From positions 62,001 through 126,000 of the forward strand of contig NC_011695.1 of assembly GCF_000150955.2 (NCBI RefSeq): 64,000 nucleotides of DNA, read 5' to 3'. Source of the DNA: Phaeodactylum tricornutum CCAP 1055/1. Its lineage: Eukaryota > Bacillariophyta > Bacillariophyceae > Surirellales > Neidiaceae. How positions within the stretch are numbered: the first letter of the stretch is position 1; every line of letters begins with the position of its first letter. Of the stretch, positions 62,264 to 64,000 are shown in pieces. The notes beneath the pieces were generated by a model. The model did no database searches, was not told the origin of the DNA, and worked only from the letters and a program-made list of their open reading frames with translations. Both the position numbers and the translations under genes were made by a program.

Positions 62264-64000
62264 TCAAGACCGTCGCTGTCGGGAAAACTTTCCGAGTCGC
62301 TTTCTTTGGTCATGAAAGTCTGTAATTTCATTCGTATACTTGCCCGTTGGATCCTTGGACAAAATTTGAATAGCCAAGGATAAACTTCGATCGTCCGGAA
62401 ATGCATTGAACCAGCCGACTCGACTAAGCGCTTCAATCTCCCCCAATATCTTCAACGCCCTTTCGGGCGCAGCTGTGTCACTCGAACGGAGCAAAGCAAA
62501 GAGTACCATGTTGAGAATGCGCGTAGAAGGCAGTGCCGATTCATTGCCATGCTCAAAGTCTTTGATCATGACATGGAACAGACGTTCTGCCTTGTGGTCA
62601 TCTCCAACGTGCCCAAATCCATGAATGGCGGCTCCATACATGTGTTGGTCGGGGCGTGCCCGTTGATTGCCCGCCTGATATGACTCTACAGCTTGATCGA
62701 ACCAATCCTGAATATTACTGGCGCTGTCCCTGCGTTGACTATTTGCCCACGTACGAATTACAGCCGTATAGTGAAAGGCATCGGGTTGCAAATGGACTAG
62801 ACCGTCCTCGTACCGTCGTTGCAATTCAAACAGGAGATCCTCGCAACGCCCCACCGCCTCGTGCGATTTAGATCTCGACCACGCAACCATGACGTTGGTG
62901 AACGCATTGGGTCCCAACACCGAGGACTCCGCGTTGGGGACCAACTTTTGAATGGTGCGTAAGAGTACCTCGGCACGAAAGGCGGCATCCTGGCGCTCAG
63001 ATCGTGACCAACTCAACAAAACCTTTTCAATTAGCATTTCATTGGGCATGTACCGATCCTTCTCCTGTTCGTCTTCCATGCTACTTGCCAGCTCGATAAG
63101 CCTTATCAAGACACCTTCGGCGCGTTGCGAAATTCTGGTGTCGCGGGGGTGGGTGAGCCATGCCACAATCACGTCCCGGTAGTGACTGGGCTTGGGTAAA
63201 AAAGATGGATCACCACGGGCGGCCGCCTCTTCCTGCATTTCGATTAAGAGCTTTTCCGCCGAAACGGCACGGTGAACTCCACAGTGGACCAGAATCATGG
63301 CACGTTTGGTGAATGTTTCGGGACGGAATCGTTCTTGACCAGTTTTTTCGTACAGAGCGAGCAAATCGTCGTAGGCTTTTTGGGCGATTTCGAAACGGCC
63401 GACGAGCGCGGACGCCGAAATAAACTTGGAAAAGAAGGTAGCATCACAAGCGACGCCTTCAATCCCGCTCTGATCTAGTTCCAGCATGGTATGGAGCAGC
63501 CCGTACGCCTTTTGCAAAGGCATGGAGACAGGATCGTTCTCGTCCCGTGCATCCACTAGACAACTTTCCCGTTTCGGTGATTCCTCGTCGTCAGCGTGCA
63601 GAGTTACGGGCATCTTTCCCGCCCAGCGCAACCAACCGAAGATTACGAGACGAAAGGCGATCGTGTCGGGTGTCACGGTCTCGTGCAGGTGCCCCATCAT
63701 ATCGCGCAATACCTGGTCGGCGTGCTGCATGTACACCAAGTCTTCCGCCGCAGTCAAGACGTCCAGAAGAGTGGTGTAGGCCACAACATTGGGTGTAGCC
63801 GTCACAGTCCCCTCCCGGCGCAGTTCACGCCAGTCCTTCCAGAGAGCCCATGCGCCTTGCGCGGCATCCTCCCGTCCACTGAGGGCCCAGGCTCGTAAGG
63901 TGGCCGTGAAAAGAAAGGTATCCGGCAATTCTGCCTGTTGTGTGGCGCCGCGTTCGAGCATGATGGCCAGCAACTCTTGCCCAGAGAGAGGAGCCTGCGT
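62264..64000 (-). CDS. Pentatricopeptide-repeat (PPR) protein, 5' part outside the window
   Basis: The frame is open to the window edge, so the N-terminus is missing; about 578 residues are visible. PPR-like units of about 35 residues recur: PDTFLFTATLRAWALSGREDAAQGAWALW, PNVVAYTTLLDVLTAAEDL, PDTIAFRLVIFGWLRWA, FTNVMVAWSRSKSHEAVGRCEDLL, PDAFHYTAVIRTWANS and PDQHMYGAAIHGFGHVGDDHKAERLF. Spacers between them are longer than in plant PPR proteins, a common trait of algal ones. Such proteins bind organellar RNA and act in processing or translation; whether this one goes to plastid or mitochondrion depends on the missing start. It converges on REV3, only 42 bp between stop codons. Confidence 0.85.
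   Translation of the reverse strand, partial: TQAPLSGQELLAIMLERGATQQAELPDTFLFTATLRAWALSGREDAAQGAWALWKDWRELRREGTVTATPNVVAYTTLLDVLTAAEDLVYMQHADQVLRDMMGHLHETVTPDTIAFRLVIFGWLRWAGKMPVTLHADDEESPKRESCLVDARDENDPVSMPLQKAYGLLHTMLELDQSGIEGVACDATFFSKFISASALVGRFEIAQKAYDDLLALYEKTGQERFRPETFTKRAMILVHCGVHRAVSAEKLLIEMQEEAAARGDPSFLPKPSHYRDVIVAWLTHPRDTRISQRAEGVLIRLIELASSMEDEQEKDRYMPNEMLIEKVLLSWSRSERQDAAFRAEVLLRTIQKLVPNAESSVLGPNAFTNVMVAWSRSKSHEAVGRCEDLLFELQRRYEDGLVHLQPDAFHYTAVIRTWANSQRRDSASNIQDWFDQAVESYQAGNQRARPDQHMYGAAIHGFGHVGDDHKAERLFHVMIKDFEHGNESALPSTRILNMVLFALLRSSDTAAPERALKILGEIEALSRVGWFNAFPDDRSLSLAIQILSKDPTGKYTNEITDFHDQRKRLGKFSRQRRS

Overview
The window is nuclear DNA from a diatom, most probably Phaeodactylum tricornutum or a close relative. 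Several genes carry the two-part plastid presequence of secondary algae: a signal peptide followed by a Phe-containing cleavage motif such as SFSAP, DAF or CFA. Genes are compact, with few introns (68-282 bp, GT-AG). A Ty1/copia retroelement of the diatom CoDi kind is present, and so is a heat-shock-factor gene of the type expanded in diatoms. The species name is inference; the diatom assignment is firmer.

Layout. 0.3-8.5 kb: four plus-strand genes, namely exosome subunit RRP45, XPF/ERCC4 nuclease, a thylakoid-lumen fibrillin and an unassigned coiled-coil protein. 8.5-19 kb: a crotonase (minus) and peptide N-glycanase (plus) that once shared a divergent spacer of roughly 650 bp, now split by a 6.67-kb copia element with identical LTRs. 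19-26.7 kb: a plastid zinc-ribbon/RRM protein, an Mpv17-like protein, an APP1-type phosphatase, CD2BP2/LIN1 and an HSF. 26.7-29.8 kb: an AT-rich, gene-poor stretch with a probable copia relic and one small membrane ORF. 29.8-37 kb: a helical-repeat (BAF250-like?) protein, a thylakoid-lumen protein and an HMG-CoA synthase. 37-49 kb: two EF-hand genes flanking phosphoglucomutase, a DMAC1-like membrane protein, a DPY30 protein, an acidic coiled-coil protein, the tRNA ct6A dehydratase TcdA, splicing factor CCDC130 and a TPR/RS protein. 49-64 kb: a small unknown ORF, KLHDC4, a voltage-gated channel with an EF-hand, the DNA polymerase zeta catalytic subunit REV3 (five exons) and a PPR protein cut off by the window end.

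The main discovery candidate is the HMG-CoA synthase gene (32952-36474). Its second intron removes an apparent stop. The exon beyond it encodes first the missing C-terminus of HMG-CoA synthase and then a complete ketoacyl-synthase domain of bacterial polyketide type. One protein of about 1098 residues would thus carry two different condensing enzymes at the entry to the mevalonate pathway.

Other points of interest. From 8.5 kb on, genes alternate strand almost one by one, giving about ten head-to-head pairs. A 9-bp motif (TCACAGTCA or its complement) recurs in five gene-upstream spacers. Calmodulin and its neighbour share an intron at the same base of the first EF-hand. RRP45 carries a 47-bp tandem duplication that breaks its reading frame unless spliced out. 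Genes were located by reading; intron borders were placed by consensus splice sites, phase and protein homology recalled from memory, not by database search.
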